Below, piece after piece: positions 35,555 to 44,796 of a DNA stretch of 64,000 nt. Under the pieces are notes generated by a model that did not search any database, had not been told where the DNA came from, and saw only the letters and a list, made by a program, of their open reading frames with translations. Positions within the stretch are counted from its first letter, which is position 1, and the number at the start of each line of letters is the position of its first letter. Origin of the DNA: Donghicola sp041224595 (lineage in GTDB: Bacteria; Pseudomonadota; Alphaproteobacteria; Rhodobacterales; Rhodobacteraceae); the NCBI RefSeq assembly GCF_041224595.1, contig NZ_JBGFGN010000157.1, forward strand, positions 62,001-126,000. Reading direction: 5' to 3'. The position numbers and the translations under genes were made by a program.

Positions 35555-36121
35555 ATGTCAGCAGCTCTCAACATCAAAAAAGGTTCGTCCAAGCATTCGG
35601 CGTATAACCTACGCCCCAATTTCTCGGACGTCGAAGAAACCCACACTCTGGCTGTTCTGGTGGACAACGAAGCCGGCGTTCTGGCCCGCGTGATCGGCCT
35701 ATTCTCGGGCCGTGGCTACAACATCGAAAGCTTGACCGTGGCCGAGGTTGATCACGAAGGTCACCTGAGCCGCATCACTATTGTGACCACGGGCACCCCG
35801 CAGGTCATCAACCAGATCAAAGCACAGCTTGGCCGCATCGTCCCCGTTCACGAAGTCCATGACCTGACCGTCGAGGGCCCCTCGGTCCAGCGCGAACTGG
35901 CCCTGATCAAAGTGGCTTGCACCGGCGACAAGCGCGTCGAGGCCCTGCGTCTGGCAGACATCTTCCGCGCCAAGGTCGTGGACAGCACCTTGTCGAGCTT
36001 CGTATTCGAAATAACCGGCGCGCCTGACAAAATTGATGCGTTTGCGGACCTTATGCGCCCCCTCGGATTGGCCGAAGTGGCCCGAACAGGGGTGGCCGCT
36101 CTATCAAGAGGCGCATCCTGA
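35555..36121 (+). CDS. ilvH: Acetolactate synthase, small regulatory subunit
   Basis: A 188-residue subunit with an N-terminal ACT domain (THTLAVLVDNEAGVLARVIGLFSGRGYNIESL) that binds valine for feedback inhibition, and the C-terminal domain that activates the large subunit. GAGGAAA sits just before the ATG at 35555; the longer frame to 35513 lies in the hairpin region. It forms an operon with ilvI 81 bases upstream and shares its attenuator. A weak stem with a T run after the stop codon (about 36124-36143) may end the transcript. Confidence 0.95.
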   Translation: MSAALNIKKGSSKHSAYNLRPNFSDVEETHTLAVLVDNEAGVLARVIGLFSGRGYNIESLTVAEVDHEGHLSRITIVTTGTPQVINQIKAQLGRIVPVHEVHDLTVEGPSVQRELALIKVACTGDKRVEALRLADIFRAKVVDSTLSSFVFEITGAPDKIDAFADLMRPLGLAEVARTGVAALSRGAS

Positions 36122-36152
36122 TATCCCTATGCGGGACTTTTTTGGAACAAAG

Positions 36153-36185
36153 CTTCCTTTCAATACTTGATATATTGAAAGGAGG
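36153..36185 (+). promoter_or_regulatory. Hairpin burying the ribosome-binding site of the 47-residue gene
   Basis: CTTCCTTTCAATA (36153-36165) pairs with TATTGAAAGGAGG (36173-36185) over 13 positions, one a G-T wobble, with loop CTTGATA. The right arm contains the complete Shine-Dalgarno AAAGGAGG, 5 bases from the ATG. In RNA this would hide the start site. The same bases might instead hold a -10 box (TATATT). Confidence 0.6.
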
Positions 36186-36190
36186 CACTC

Positions 36191-36334
36191 ATGCCGGACA
36201 ACACATCCCCCGAGCCCGACCCGCAACTCAAGCAGGTGATCGAAGCGTTACGACGCGACGAAACGCCTAAGAAAAAGAAGAAGAAACAGGACGACGAGCC
36301 TGACTTCATCTTTACCGACTTCGCAATGATCTGA
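36191..36334 (+). CDS. Small Lys-rich protein, 47 residues
   Basis: A 47-codon frame with a perfect ribosome-binding site (AAAGGAGG, 5 bases before the ATG). The product is acidic at both ends with a central run of six lysines (TPKKKKKKQDDEPDF) and ends FIFTDFAMI. No domain is recognised and it is too small to be found by length alone; support comes from the ideal start signal, codon-like composition and position between ilvH and the TfoX-like gene. The start signal is buried in a 13-pair hairpin, which suggests translational control. Confidence 0.65.
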   Translation: MPDNTSPEPDPQLKQVIEALRRDETPKKKKKKQDDEPDFIFTDFAMI

Positions 36335-36350
36335 AGTCTGGGATTGCCTC

Positions 36351-36371
36351 GCCCCCTTGATATAAGGGGGC
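36351..36371 (+). promoter_or_regulatory. Hairpin burying the start signal of the TfoX-like gene
   Basis: GCCCCCTT (36351-36358) and AAGGGGGC (36364-36371) are perfect 8-base arms with loop GATAT; the right arm ends exactly at the ATG at 36372 and contains the only purine-rich start signal. The core CTTGATATA is shared with the hairpin 190 bases upstream. Confidence 0.6.
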
Positions 36372-36710
36372 ATGGCGACTCCGGTAACCTCCATCAAATA
36401 CATCGGGCCCGCACAGGCCAAAGCGCTAGCCGCCGCTGGCATCCATGACGCCGAGACCCTACGCGAGGTCGGCGCGCACGAAGCCTATGGCCGGATGCTG
36501 GCCTCGGGCCATTCCCCACATTTCATCGCATACTACGCGCTTGTCATGGCGCTGCAGGGCCGCCCTTGGAACGATTGCAAGGGACAGGAAAAGGATGATC
36601 TGCGGGTGGCGTTCGACGATCTGAAGGACGCCAGACATGACAAGGGCCGCTCCGAACTGGAAGCGGCCCTCGATATGATCGGGGTCATTGACCCCAAGAT
36701 CCGTAGGTAG
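36372..36710 (+). CDS. TfoX C-terminal-domain protein
   Basis: A 112-residue protein matching the TfoX/Sxy C-terminal helix-hairpin-helix domain (VTSIKYIGPAQAKALAAAGI then TLREVGAHEAYGRML), without the N-terminal TfoX domain. In gammaproteobacteria TfoX promotes competence, but stand-alone C-terminal domains like this have no proven role. The start codon directly follows a perfect hairpin that contains the ribosome-binding bases. The stop lies 2 bases from the end of convergent ndk. Confidence 0.8.
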   Translation: MATPVTSIKYIGPAQAKALAAAGIHDAETLREVGAHEAYGRMLASGHSPHFIAYYALVMALQGRPWNDCKGQEKDDLRVAFDDLKDARHDKGRSELEAALDMIGVIDPKIRR

Positions 36711-36712
36711 GC

Positions 36713-37135
36713 TTAGCCGACCAGTTCCAGACCCGAGAAGAAGAACGCGATTTCGTTCGCTGCGGTTTCGGGAGCGTCCGAACCGTGAACCGAGTTTTCG
36801 CCAACCGACAGAGCGAATTCTGCGCGGATGGTGCCTTCGGCTGCATCTGCGGGGTTGGTTGCGCCCATGACTTCGCGGTTTTTCGCGATTGCGCCTTCAC
36901 CTTCCAGAACCTGAACAACGACGGGCGCCGATGCCATGAATTCGCACAGTTCGCCGTAGAATGGACGCTCTGCGTGCACTTCGTAGAACTTGCCTGCCTG
37001 AGCGGGGGTCAGGTGGATGCGCTTCTGGGCAACGATGCGCAGACCAGCGTCTTCAAACTTGGCGTTGATTTTGCCGGTCAGGTTGCGGTTGGTTGCGTCG
37101 GGCTTGATGATGCTCAGAGTGCGTTCGGTGGCCAT
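36713..37135 (-). CDS. ndk: Nucleoside diphosphate kinase
   Basis: A 140-residue cytoplasmic enzyme that balances nucleoside triphosphate pools by phosphate transfer through an active-site histidine. The opening ERTLSIIKPDATNRNL, the loop with VMGATNPADAAEGTIRAEF, and the catalytic His in GENSVHGSDAPE are all present. Start ATG 37135 is where the family begins; the longer frame is not ndk-like. It is monocistronic and convergent with the TfoX-like gene. The 199 bases upstream, shared with the ABC-F gene, show no clear feature. Confidence 0.97.
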   Translation of the reverse strand: MATERTLSIIKPDATNRNLTGKINAKFEDAGLRIVAQKRIHLTPAQAGKFYEVHAERPFYGELCEFMASAPVVVQVLEGEGAIAKNREVMGATNPADAAEGTIRAEFALSVGENSVHGSDAPETAANEIAFFFSGLELVG

Positions 37136-37334
37136 GGAAAACCTCATTTGAGTTAGACGTGAGCGGGCCGAAACCCGCGATCCCGCGCCCCCTAGCATGG
37201 AAAACTTTCTGGGGGAAGACAGCTTTGATGGCGGTAACGTCATGAGTCGGGAAATTCACGTAGCTTTCATGATTTCGCATCGATCCGGTGAATGGCCGCT
37301 TTCCGAGGGCATTGGGCTCTGCTAATCGCGGGAC

Positions 37335-39191
37335 ATGCTCAAGATTTCTGATATCTCCTATTCGATCGAAGGCCGCCCCCTGTTTGAAGGGGCCAGTGCC
37401 ACCATCCCCGACGGCCACAAGGTGGGGCTGGTCGGGCCGAACGGCGCGGGCAAGACCACCTTGTTCCGGCTGATCCGTGGGGAACTCACGCTGGACGGCG
37501 GGGACATTAACCTGCCCTCGCGAGCGCGCATCGGCGGCGTCGCGCAGGAGGTTCCGGGCAACGAGGTCAGCCTGCTTAATACCGTTCTGGCCGCCGACAC
37601 CGAGCGTGCCGCGCTGATGGCAGAGGCCGAAACCGCCACCGACCCCCACCGCATCGCCGACATCCAGACCCGTCTGGTCGACATTGAAGCCTGGAGCGCC
37701 GAGGGTCGCGCCTCGACCATCCTCAAGGGTCTCGGCTTCGACTACGAGGCGCAGCAGCGCCCTTGTTCGGCCTTCTCGGGCGGCTGGCGGATGCGCGTGG
37801 CCTTGGCGGCGGTGCTGTTTTCAGCGCCTGATCTGCTGCTCTTGGACGAACCGACCAACTATCTCGACCTCGAAGGGGCGCTGTGGCTCGAGGAATACCT
37901 CGCCACCTATCCCCATACGGTCATTGTGATCAGCCACGATCGCGGCCTGTTGAACCGCGCCGTGACCGAGATCCTGCACCTCGAGGATCGCAAGCTGACC
38001 CTGTACCAAGGGGGCTACGACCGCTTTGCCAAGACCCGCGCCGAGCAGCGCGCGGTTCTGGCCGCCGCCGCGAAAAAGCAGTCCGCCCGCCGCGAGCATC
38101 TGCAATCCTTTGTGGACCGTTTCCGCGCCAAGGCGACCAAGGCGAAACAGGCCCAAGCCCGCCTGAAGATGATCGAAAAGATGGAGCCCATTAGCGCCCC
38201 CGAAGAGGCGGCCAAGCGGGTCTTTACCTTCCCCGAGCCCGAAGAACTGTCACCCCCCATTGTCGCGATGGAAGGGGTCGAGGTCGGCTATGGCAACACC
38301 CCAATCCTGAAGCGTCTGAACCTGCGCATTGACCAAGACGACCGCATCGCCCTCTTGGGGAAAAACGGCGAGGGGAAATCGACCCTGTCGAAGCTGATCG
38401 CGGGCCGACTGGATGCTATGTCCGGCAAGCTGACCAAATCGAACAAACTGCGGATCGGCTTTTTTGCACAGCATCAGGTGGATGAGCTTTACGTCGATGA
38501 CACGCCCCTCATGCACCTCCAACGCCTGCGCCCCGAGGTTCATCAGGCCAAGCTGCGCGCCAAACTGGCAGGCTTTGGTCTAGGCGCGGATCAAGCAGAA
38601 ACCGAGGTCGGCAAACTCTCGGGCGGTCAAAAGGCCCGCCTGTCGCTGCTGCTCGCGACCTTGGATGCACCGCATCTCTTGATCCTCGACGAACCGACTA
38701 ACCACCTTGATATTGAGAGCCGCGAAGCCTTGGTCGAGGCGTTGACCGCATACTCCGGCGCGGTTGTTCTGGTCAGCCACGACATGCACCTGCTTGGGAT
38801 GGTCGCGGATCGCCTTTGGCTGGTCAAAGACGGGCGGGTCTCGCCCTACGAGGACGACCTCGAGTCCTATCGCAAACTTCTGCTGACCAGCGATACCCCT
38901 GCCCCCGCCAAAGCGAAATCCGAGGACAAGCCCAAGCGCCCCGGACGCGACGCCATGCAGGCCCTGCGGTCCGAGGCCCGCAAGTCCGAAGAGCGCGTCG
39001 AAAAGCTGATGGAGATGAAAGAAAAGCTGGAAGTCAAACTGGCTGATCCCGACCTCTACGACCCCGCCCGCAAGGACGAGGCGCTGCAGTGGCAAAAGAA
39101 AATGGCAGAGGTCGAAGAGGCGTTGGTCCGCGCAGAAAGCCTGTGGGAAGACGCTATGATGAAGCTCGAAGAGGCCGAGAACCCCGCCTGA
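37335..39191 (+). CDS. ABC-F ATPase (Uup/EttA type)
   Basis: A 618-residue soluble protein with two ABC cassettes and no membrane spans. Walker A motifs are GPNGAGKTT and GKNGEGKST; signatures are AFSGGWRMRVAL and LSGGQKARLSLLL; Walker B regions are LLLLDEPTNYLDL and LLILDEPTNHLDI. The linker between cassettes and a C-terminal charged coiled coil (EARKSEERVEKLMEMKEKLEVKL) fit the Uup group. ABC-F proteins act on the ribosome, aiding translation or resistance; Uup also binds DNA. MarC follows by 70 bases. Confidence 0.93.
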   Translation: MLKISDISYSIEGRPLFEGASATIPDGHKVGLVGPNGAGKTTLFRLIRGELTLDGGDINLPSRARIGGVAQEVPGNEVSLLNTVLAADTERAALMAEAETATDPHRIADIQTRLVDIEAWSAEGRASTILKGLGFDYEAQQRPCSAFSGGWRMRVALAAVLFSAPDLLLLDEPTNYLDLEGALWLEEYLATYPHTVIVISHDRGLLNRAVTEILHLEDRKLTLYQGGYDRFAKTRAEQRAVLAAAAKKQSARREHLQSFVDRFRAKATKAKQAQARLKMIEKMEPISAPEEAAKRVFTFPEPEELSPPIVAMEGVEVGYGNTPILKRLNLRIDQDDRIALLGKNGEGKSTLSKLIAGRLDAMSGKLTKSNKLRIGFFAQHQVDELYVDDTPLMHLQRLRPEVHQAKLRAKLAGFGLGADQAETEVGKLSGGQKARLSLLLATLDAPHLLILDEPTNHLDIESREALVEALTAYSGAVVLVSHDMHLLGMVADRLWLVKDGRVSPYEDDLESYRKLLLTSDTPAPAKAKSEDKPKRPGRDAMQALRSEARKSEERVEKLMEMKEKLEVKLADPDLYDPARKDEALQWQKKMAEVEEALVRAESLWEDAMMKLEEAENPA

Positions 39192-39261
39192 GCCCTGCCA
39201 GAAAATCCTTGCGCGCGGGACCGTTCCCGAGGACGGTCACCCCAACCGACAGGAGCCCGAC

Positions 39262-39879
39262 ATGGATGTGAATTTCCTGATCACGGCGTTCTTTACGCTG
39301 TTCGTCATCATTGACCCCATCGGCCTGACCCCGCTGTTCGTGGCCCTGACCCAAGGCATGTCGCCGCAAAAGCGCCGTGCGATCGGCATCCGAGCCTGTT
39401 TTATCGCCGCCTGCATTCTGACCGCCTTCTCGATCTTTGGCGAAGCGCTCTTGGGGTTCATCGGCATCTCTATGTACGCCTTCCGCATCGCGGGCGGCAT
39501 CCTGCTGTTTCTGACCGCGCTCGACATGCTCTTCCAACGCCGCACCAAACGCCGCGAAGATCAGGCCGAGGAGGACGAGGGTCATGATCCCTCGGTCTTC
39601 CCCATTGCGATCCCGCTCATCGCGGGGCCCGGCGCGATTGCGACGATGATCCTGCTCAGTGGTCAGACCGATGGCGTGCTTGGCTACCTTTCGGTGCTTG
39701 GCGTGATGCTGGCGGTTCTGGCAATCATGCTTGCGCTGTTCTTTACCGGCGGCGTTATCGAAAAGGCTCTAGGGCGGACTGGTATCAATGTGGTCAGCCG
39801 ACTGCTCGGGATGCTCCTAGCCGCGCTCTCGGTGCAGTTCGTACTGGACGGTCTGCGCGGCTTTGGCTTCGCGGGGTGA
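39262..39879 (+). CDS. MarC-family membrane protein
   Basis: A 205-residue inner-membrane protein with about six spans and the MarC-type opening (FLITAFFTLFVIIDPIGLTPLFVAL). A charged cytoplasmic loop (RRTKRREDQAEEDEGHD) splits the halves, and the second half starts with PLIAGPGAIATMILLSG. MarC was once linked to multiple antibiotic resistance but that role was not upheld; function is unknown. AGGAG precedes the ATG. It follows the ABC-F gene. Confidence 0.9.
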   Translation: MDVNFLITAFFTLFVIIDPIGLTPLFVALTQGMSPQKRRAIGIRACFIAACILTAFSIFGEALLGFIGISMYAFRIAGGILLFLTALDMLFQRRTKRREDQAEEDEGHDPSVFPIAIPLIAGPGAIATMILLSGQTDGVLGYLSVLGVMLAVLAIMLALFFTGGVIEKALGRTGINVVSRLLGMLLAALSVQFVLDGLRGFGFAG

Positions 39880-39924
39880 CAAACGGCGGACGCGTTCCCA
39901 TATCAGGTAGGTCCTTTTTCCTGA

Positions 39925-40527
39925 GTGAAAGTGCAAATGCTCGATAGTCTACCCGGAGATGATATTGCCCGCGCCGCGTATCTGGTGGTGCTCGGAAGTG
40001 CCCTAATCGGGATTGTTTTGGTGCGGATTCGGCCCGGTCTGATCCAAGGGTTCAAGACAATCGCTGCGTGGGTTGTGATCTTTGGCGTCGTCGCCATTGG
40101 CGCGTCACTTTACGAGGATGTGCAGACACAACAGCCGATGCAAAGCTATTCCGCGCAGGACGCTCAGATCACCGTTCCGCGTTCCCGTGACGGGCATTAT
40201 TACCTGACACTCGGAGTGAATGGCGTGCCAACGCGGTTCGTGGTGGATACAGGCGCGACGGATATTGTCCTGACCCAAGAGGCCGCGCGCGCAGCGGGAA
40301 TTCCCTTGGACAACCTACCCTACATGGGCCGCGCCATGACCGCGAACGGAGAGGTCCGCACTGCCCGCGTGACCCTGAATTCGCTGACGCTGGACGGGAT
40401 TACCGACACCAATATCAAAGCTTCGGTCAATGGTGGGGCCTTGCACGAGTCGCTGCTGGGGATGCGCTATCTATCACGCTTCTCGTCACTGCAGATCACG
40501 GACAACACGCTAATCCTGACGCGCTAA
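39925..40527 (+). CDS. Retropepsin-like aspartic protease, membrane-anchored
   Basis: A 200-residue protein of the bacterial clan AA aspartic protease family (TIGR02281 type). Two hydrophobic segments (about residues 17-34 and 44-60) anchor it, and a single retropepsin-like domain follows with the active-site FVVDTGATDIVLT and the flap-like segment YMGRAMTANGEVRTA. Such enzymes work as dimers, probably facing the periplasm. The frame opens with GTG at 39925; an ATG at 39937 is an alternative. It is convergent with holC. Substrate unknown. Confidence 0.86.
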   Translation: MKVQMLDSLPGDDIARAAYLVVLGSALIGIVLVRIRPGLIQGFKTIAAWVVIFGVVAIGASLYEDVQTQQPMQSYSAQDAQITVPRSRDGHYYLTLGVNGVPTRFVVDTGATDIVLTQEAARAAGIPLDNLPYMGRAMTANGEVRTARVTLNSLTLDGITDTNIKASVNGGALHESLLGMRYLSRFSSLQITDNTLILTR

Positions 40528-40531
40528 GGCG

Positions 40532-40990
40532 TTACTTTTCCGCCTTCTTCTCCCACCGACCGGATTCTTCTGACCAGTATTGAGCCGAGCATCCTTCGTC
40601 CGTCAGGGATTTCCACTGTCCCCGTGCGTGGGCCAGTTGGTCATGGTCGTAGCCATCAAAAACGATGCAGACACGATCCAGCGTGTTCACTTCGTCCGGC
40701 GCGACATCGGCGCGGTCGATAGCCATCAGGCAGACCGCCTCATTGGGGCGTTCGGTGCCCGTCGTTAGCAAAACGGGCTGCAGCGCATCATGCGCGCCGC
40801 CCGCCATGCCATGGGGCAGGAATTGCTCTTCCGGCCCCATCCAGAGTTTCTGGTCCAGCCATTCCAGCCGGCCCGCTTCGGTCCCGCGCACGGCCACACG
40901 CCACCCGTTCCCCAGTGATCTGTCGATCAACAGGGACAGCGCCTCGTCCAGCGAGGATCGCGTCAGGTGGTAGAAAAAGGCCGCGCCCAA
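40532..40990 (-). CDS. holC: DNA polymerase III chi subunit
   Basis: A 152-residue HolC-family protein. Chi links the clamp loader to single-stranded-DNA-binding protein in the replisome. FFYHLTRSSLDEALSLL and RVCIVFDGYDHDQLAHAR are typical, as is KLWMGPEEQFLPHG. The start is TTG at 40990, four bases after the pepA stop, which gives the usual family N-terminus; no ATG fits. The pepA-holC pairing is the same as in many proteobacteria and supports both calls. Confidence 0.9.
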   Translation of the reverse strand: MGAAFFYHLTRSSLDEALSLLIDRSLGNGWRVAVRGTEAGRLEWLDQKLWMGPEEQFLPHGMAGGAHDALQPVLLTTGTERPNEAVCLMAIDRADVAPDEVNTLDRVCIVFDGYDHDQLAHARGQWKSLTDEGCSAQYWSEESGRWEKKAEK

Positions 40991-40994
40991 GGGA

Positions 40995-42461
<1,467 letters not shown>

Positions 42462-42577
42462 CGAGTTCCTCCTTGTTTACCCAAGACCTAGCCCGCACTG
42501 CGGGGTTTTGCCAGATACCAGTTTGCACCCGACGGGCTTTCCGCTAGGGTCCGCACATTATTCGTACGGGGGAAAGA

Positions 42578-43702
42578 GTGGGACGCACCGATCGCTATAT
42601 GCTCTCGCAGCTTATGGTGCTGTTTGGGTTCTTTGCCCTAGTTCTGGTCAGTATCTACTGGATCAACCGCGCGGTTGTCCTATTCGACACGCTGATCGGG
42701 GACGGCCAATCCGTTGCTGTATTCCTCGAGTTTTCCATGCTGTCTCTGCCCGCAGTGATCGGGCTTGTGCTGCCGTTAGCCAGCTTTGCAGCCGCCGTGC
42801 AAATGACGAACCGGCTTTCAAATGAAAGTGAACTGGTCGTTATGCAGGCAACAGGTTTTAGCCCGTGGCGTCTGGCGCGTCCTGTGGTCATCTTTGGAAT
42901 CGCTGTCGCCGTTCTGGGGGGTGTTCTGACCAACGGTCTGATCCCGGCCTCTGCCGAGCAGCTAAAGCTGCGCGAAAAAGAAATCTCGCAAAACATGACC
43001 GCCAAGCTTCTAAAGGAAGGGGTGTTTCTGCATCCCACCAGAGGCGTGACGTTCTACATCCGCAATATCGCGGAAAGTGGCCAGTTGGAGGACATGTTTC
43101 TCTCGGACAATCGCGATGCAGCGCGCCGTGTGACCTACACCGCCAAAGAAGCCTATCTCACCCGCTCGGACAATGGCCCGAGAATGGTGATGGTAGATGG
43201 CATGACCCAGTCGCTGGACCGCAACACCGACAGGCTTTCCGTCACCTATTTCGAAGATTTCGTCTACGATGTCAGTGGCTTCTTGAAGAATGAGGATGGC
43301 GTGGACCCCGACCGTGATTTCTTTTCCACGTGGGATATGCTTACCAAAACCGCAGCCATGGCTGAACTGGCCCGCGATACCGAAGGCGAGATTCTCGAGG
43401 CAGCTCACAAGCGCCTGAACGATCCGATCCTATGCTTGGTTACTGCACTTCTGGGGTTCTCTGCACTTCTGGCCGGGGGCTTTTCGCGGTTCGGATCGGG
43501 CACGTATATCCTGCTCTCCATCTTCTTGATCATCGTCCTGATGATCATTCAAAGCGCAGTCAAAGACCCTGCACGCGCAGCACCTGCCCTATGGTGGTTG
43601 ACCTATCTACCAAGCTTGGCGGGCTTCGCGATGGTGGGCCTCTTGCTGTCCTATGCGTCGGGCTACTTCCGCCGCGGCCCCAGAGCGGAGGCCGAAGTAT
43701 GA
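42578..43702 (+). CDS. lptF: LPS export permease LptF
   Basis: A 374-residue inner-membrane protein with six spans and a large periplasmic beta-jellyroll-like domain between spans 3 and 4. With LptG and LptB it forms the ABC transporter that extracts LPS from the inner membrane. The opening RYMLSQLMVLFGFFALVLVSIYW and the coupling region NRLSNESELVVMQATGFSPW are typical. The start is GTG at 42578, preceded by GGGGGAAAG. It overlaps lptG by ATGA and leads the operon lptF-lptG-lptD-surA-pdxA-rsmA. Confidence 0.95.
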   Translation: MGRTDRYMLSQLMVLFGFFALVLVSIYWINRAVVLFDTLIGDGQSVAVFLEFSMLSLPAVIGLVLPLASFAAAVQMTNRLSNESELVVMQATGFSPWRLARPVVIFGIAVAVLGGVLTNGLIPASAEQLKLREKEISQNMTAKLLKEGVFLHPTRGVTFYIRNIAESGQLEDMFLSDNRDAARRVTYTAKEAYLTRSDNGPRMVMVDGMTQSLDRNTDRLSVTYFEDFVYDVSGFLKNEDGVDPDRDFFSTWDMLTKTAAMAELARDTEGEILEAAHKRLNDPILCLVTALLGFSALLAGGFSRFGSGTYILLSIFLIIVLMIIQSAVKDPARAAPALWWLTYLPSLAGFAMVGLLLSYASGYFRRGPRAEAEV

Positions 43703-44796
43703 TTCTGCACTTTTATTTCGCGCGTCGTTTCTTGCGGGCGTTCTTCGCGACCTTTGGGGTGTTTCTTGCCCTGACCTTCCTACTCAATCTGGTCGAGGAA
43801 ATCGGTCGTTTCGGTCCTGACACGATCACCTTTCTCGGCGCCGTCGAGTTGACCGCACTGAAGGTGCCCGCAAACCTCTATCAGATCACCCCTTTGATCA
43901 TGATCCTCGCGACGTTGATCCTCTATCTAGGACTTGCCCGCAGTTCCGAGATGGTCGTCACCCGCGCGTCTGGCCGGTCCGCCATGCGGGCGCTGGTTTC
44001 GCCTTTTCTGACGGCGCTTCTGTTGGGGGCGCTGATGGTCGCGGTGTTCAACCCCATCGTCGCCACCACCTCCAAGCGCTATGAACTGCTCAAGACCGCC
44101 TACAAAGAGGGCGGAATCAACGTCTTCTCGATTAGTCGCGAAGGGCTCTGGCTACGTCAGGGCAGCGAGCGTGGGCAGACCGTGATACGGGCACTCACCG
44201 CGAACTCGGACGGCAGTGCCCTGACCGACGTCACATTCATGAGCTTTGGCCCCGACGGCTCGCCCCTGCGCCGAATAGAGGCTGGTGCGGCCCGCTTGAT
44301 CGACGGCGCATGGAGCCTGACGGACGCCAAATCATGGGATCTGTCAACCAAGGTGAACCCCGAGGCCAACGCCGCTTTTTACGACTCGTTGAATATTCCG
44401 ACATCGCTTACGCGCGAAGGGATTGCGGATACATTCGGTGATCCATTGATCGTGCCGATCTGGCAGTTGCCCACCTATATCTCGGATCTGGAAACCGCCG
44501 GATTTTCGGGGCGGCGCCATGCAATTTGGCTACAGATGGAACTGTCGCGACCGCTCTTTCTTGCTGCGATGGTGCTGGTGGGCGCGGCGTTCACTATGCG
44601 GCATACACGCTTCGGGCGTACTGGAATTATGGTGCTTTCTGCGGTTCTTCTGGCCTTTGCCCTGTACTTCATGCGCAACTTCGCGCAGATCCTTGGCGAA
44701 AACGGGCAGTTGCCTTTACAACTTGCAGCATGGGCGCCCCCTGTCGCGGCAATTCTTCTGCCGCTCGGGCTCATTTTGCACCTCGAGGACGGATAA
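43699..44796 (+). CDS. lptG: LPS export permease LptG
   Basis: A 365-residue partner of LptF with the same six-span layout. ARRFLRAFFATFGVFLALTF at the N-terminus and the coupling helix region RSSEMVVTRASGRSAMRAL match the family; the periplasmic part begins near residue 110. Its ATG overlaps the lptF stop, and its TAA shares one base with the lptD ATG, so subunit amounts are likely matched by translational coupling. Confidence 0.95.
   Translation: MILHFYFARRFLRAFFATFGVFLALTFLLNLVEEIGRFGPDTITFLGAVELTALKVPANLYQITPLIMILATLILYLGLARSSEMVVTRASGRSAMRALVSPFLTALLLGALMVAVFNPIVATTSKRYELLKTAYKEGGINVFSISREGLWLRQGSERGQTVIRALTANSDGSALTDVTFMSFGPDGSPLRRIEAGAARLIDGAWSLTDAKSWDLSTKVNPEANAAFYDSLNIPTSLTREGIADTFGDPLIVPIWQLPTYISDLETAGFSGRRHAIWLQMELSRPLFLAAMVLVGAAFTMRHTRFGRTGIMVLSAVLLAFALYFMRNFAQILGENGQLPLQLAAWAPPVAAILLPLGLILHLEDG

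Noticed and set aside
36124..36144. Strong terminator directly after ilvH
   Set aside because: Only about four base pairs (TCCC/GGGA) before the T run; too weak to call a confident terminator.
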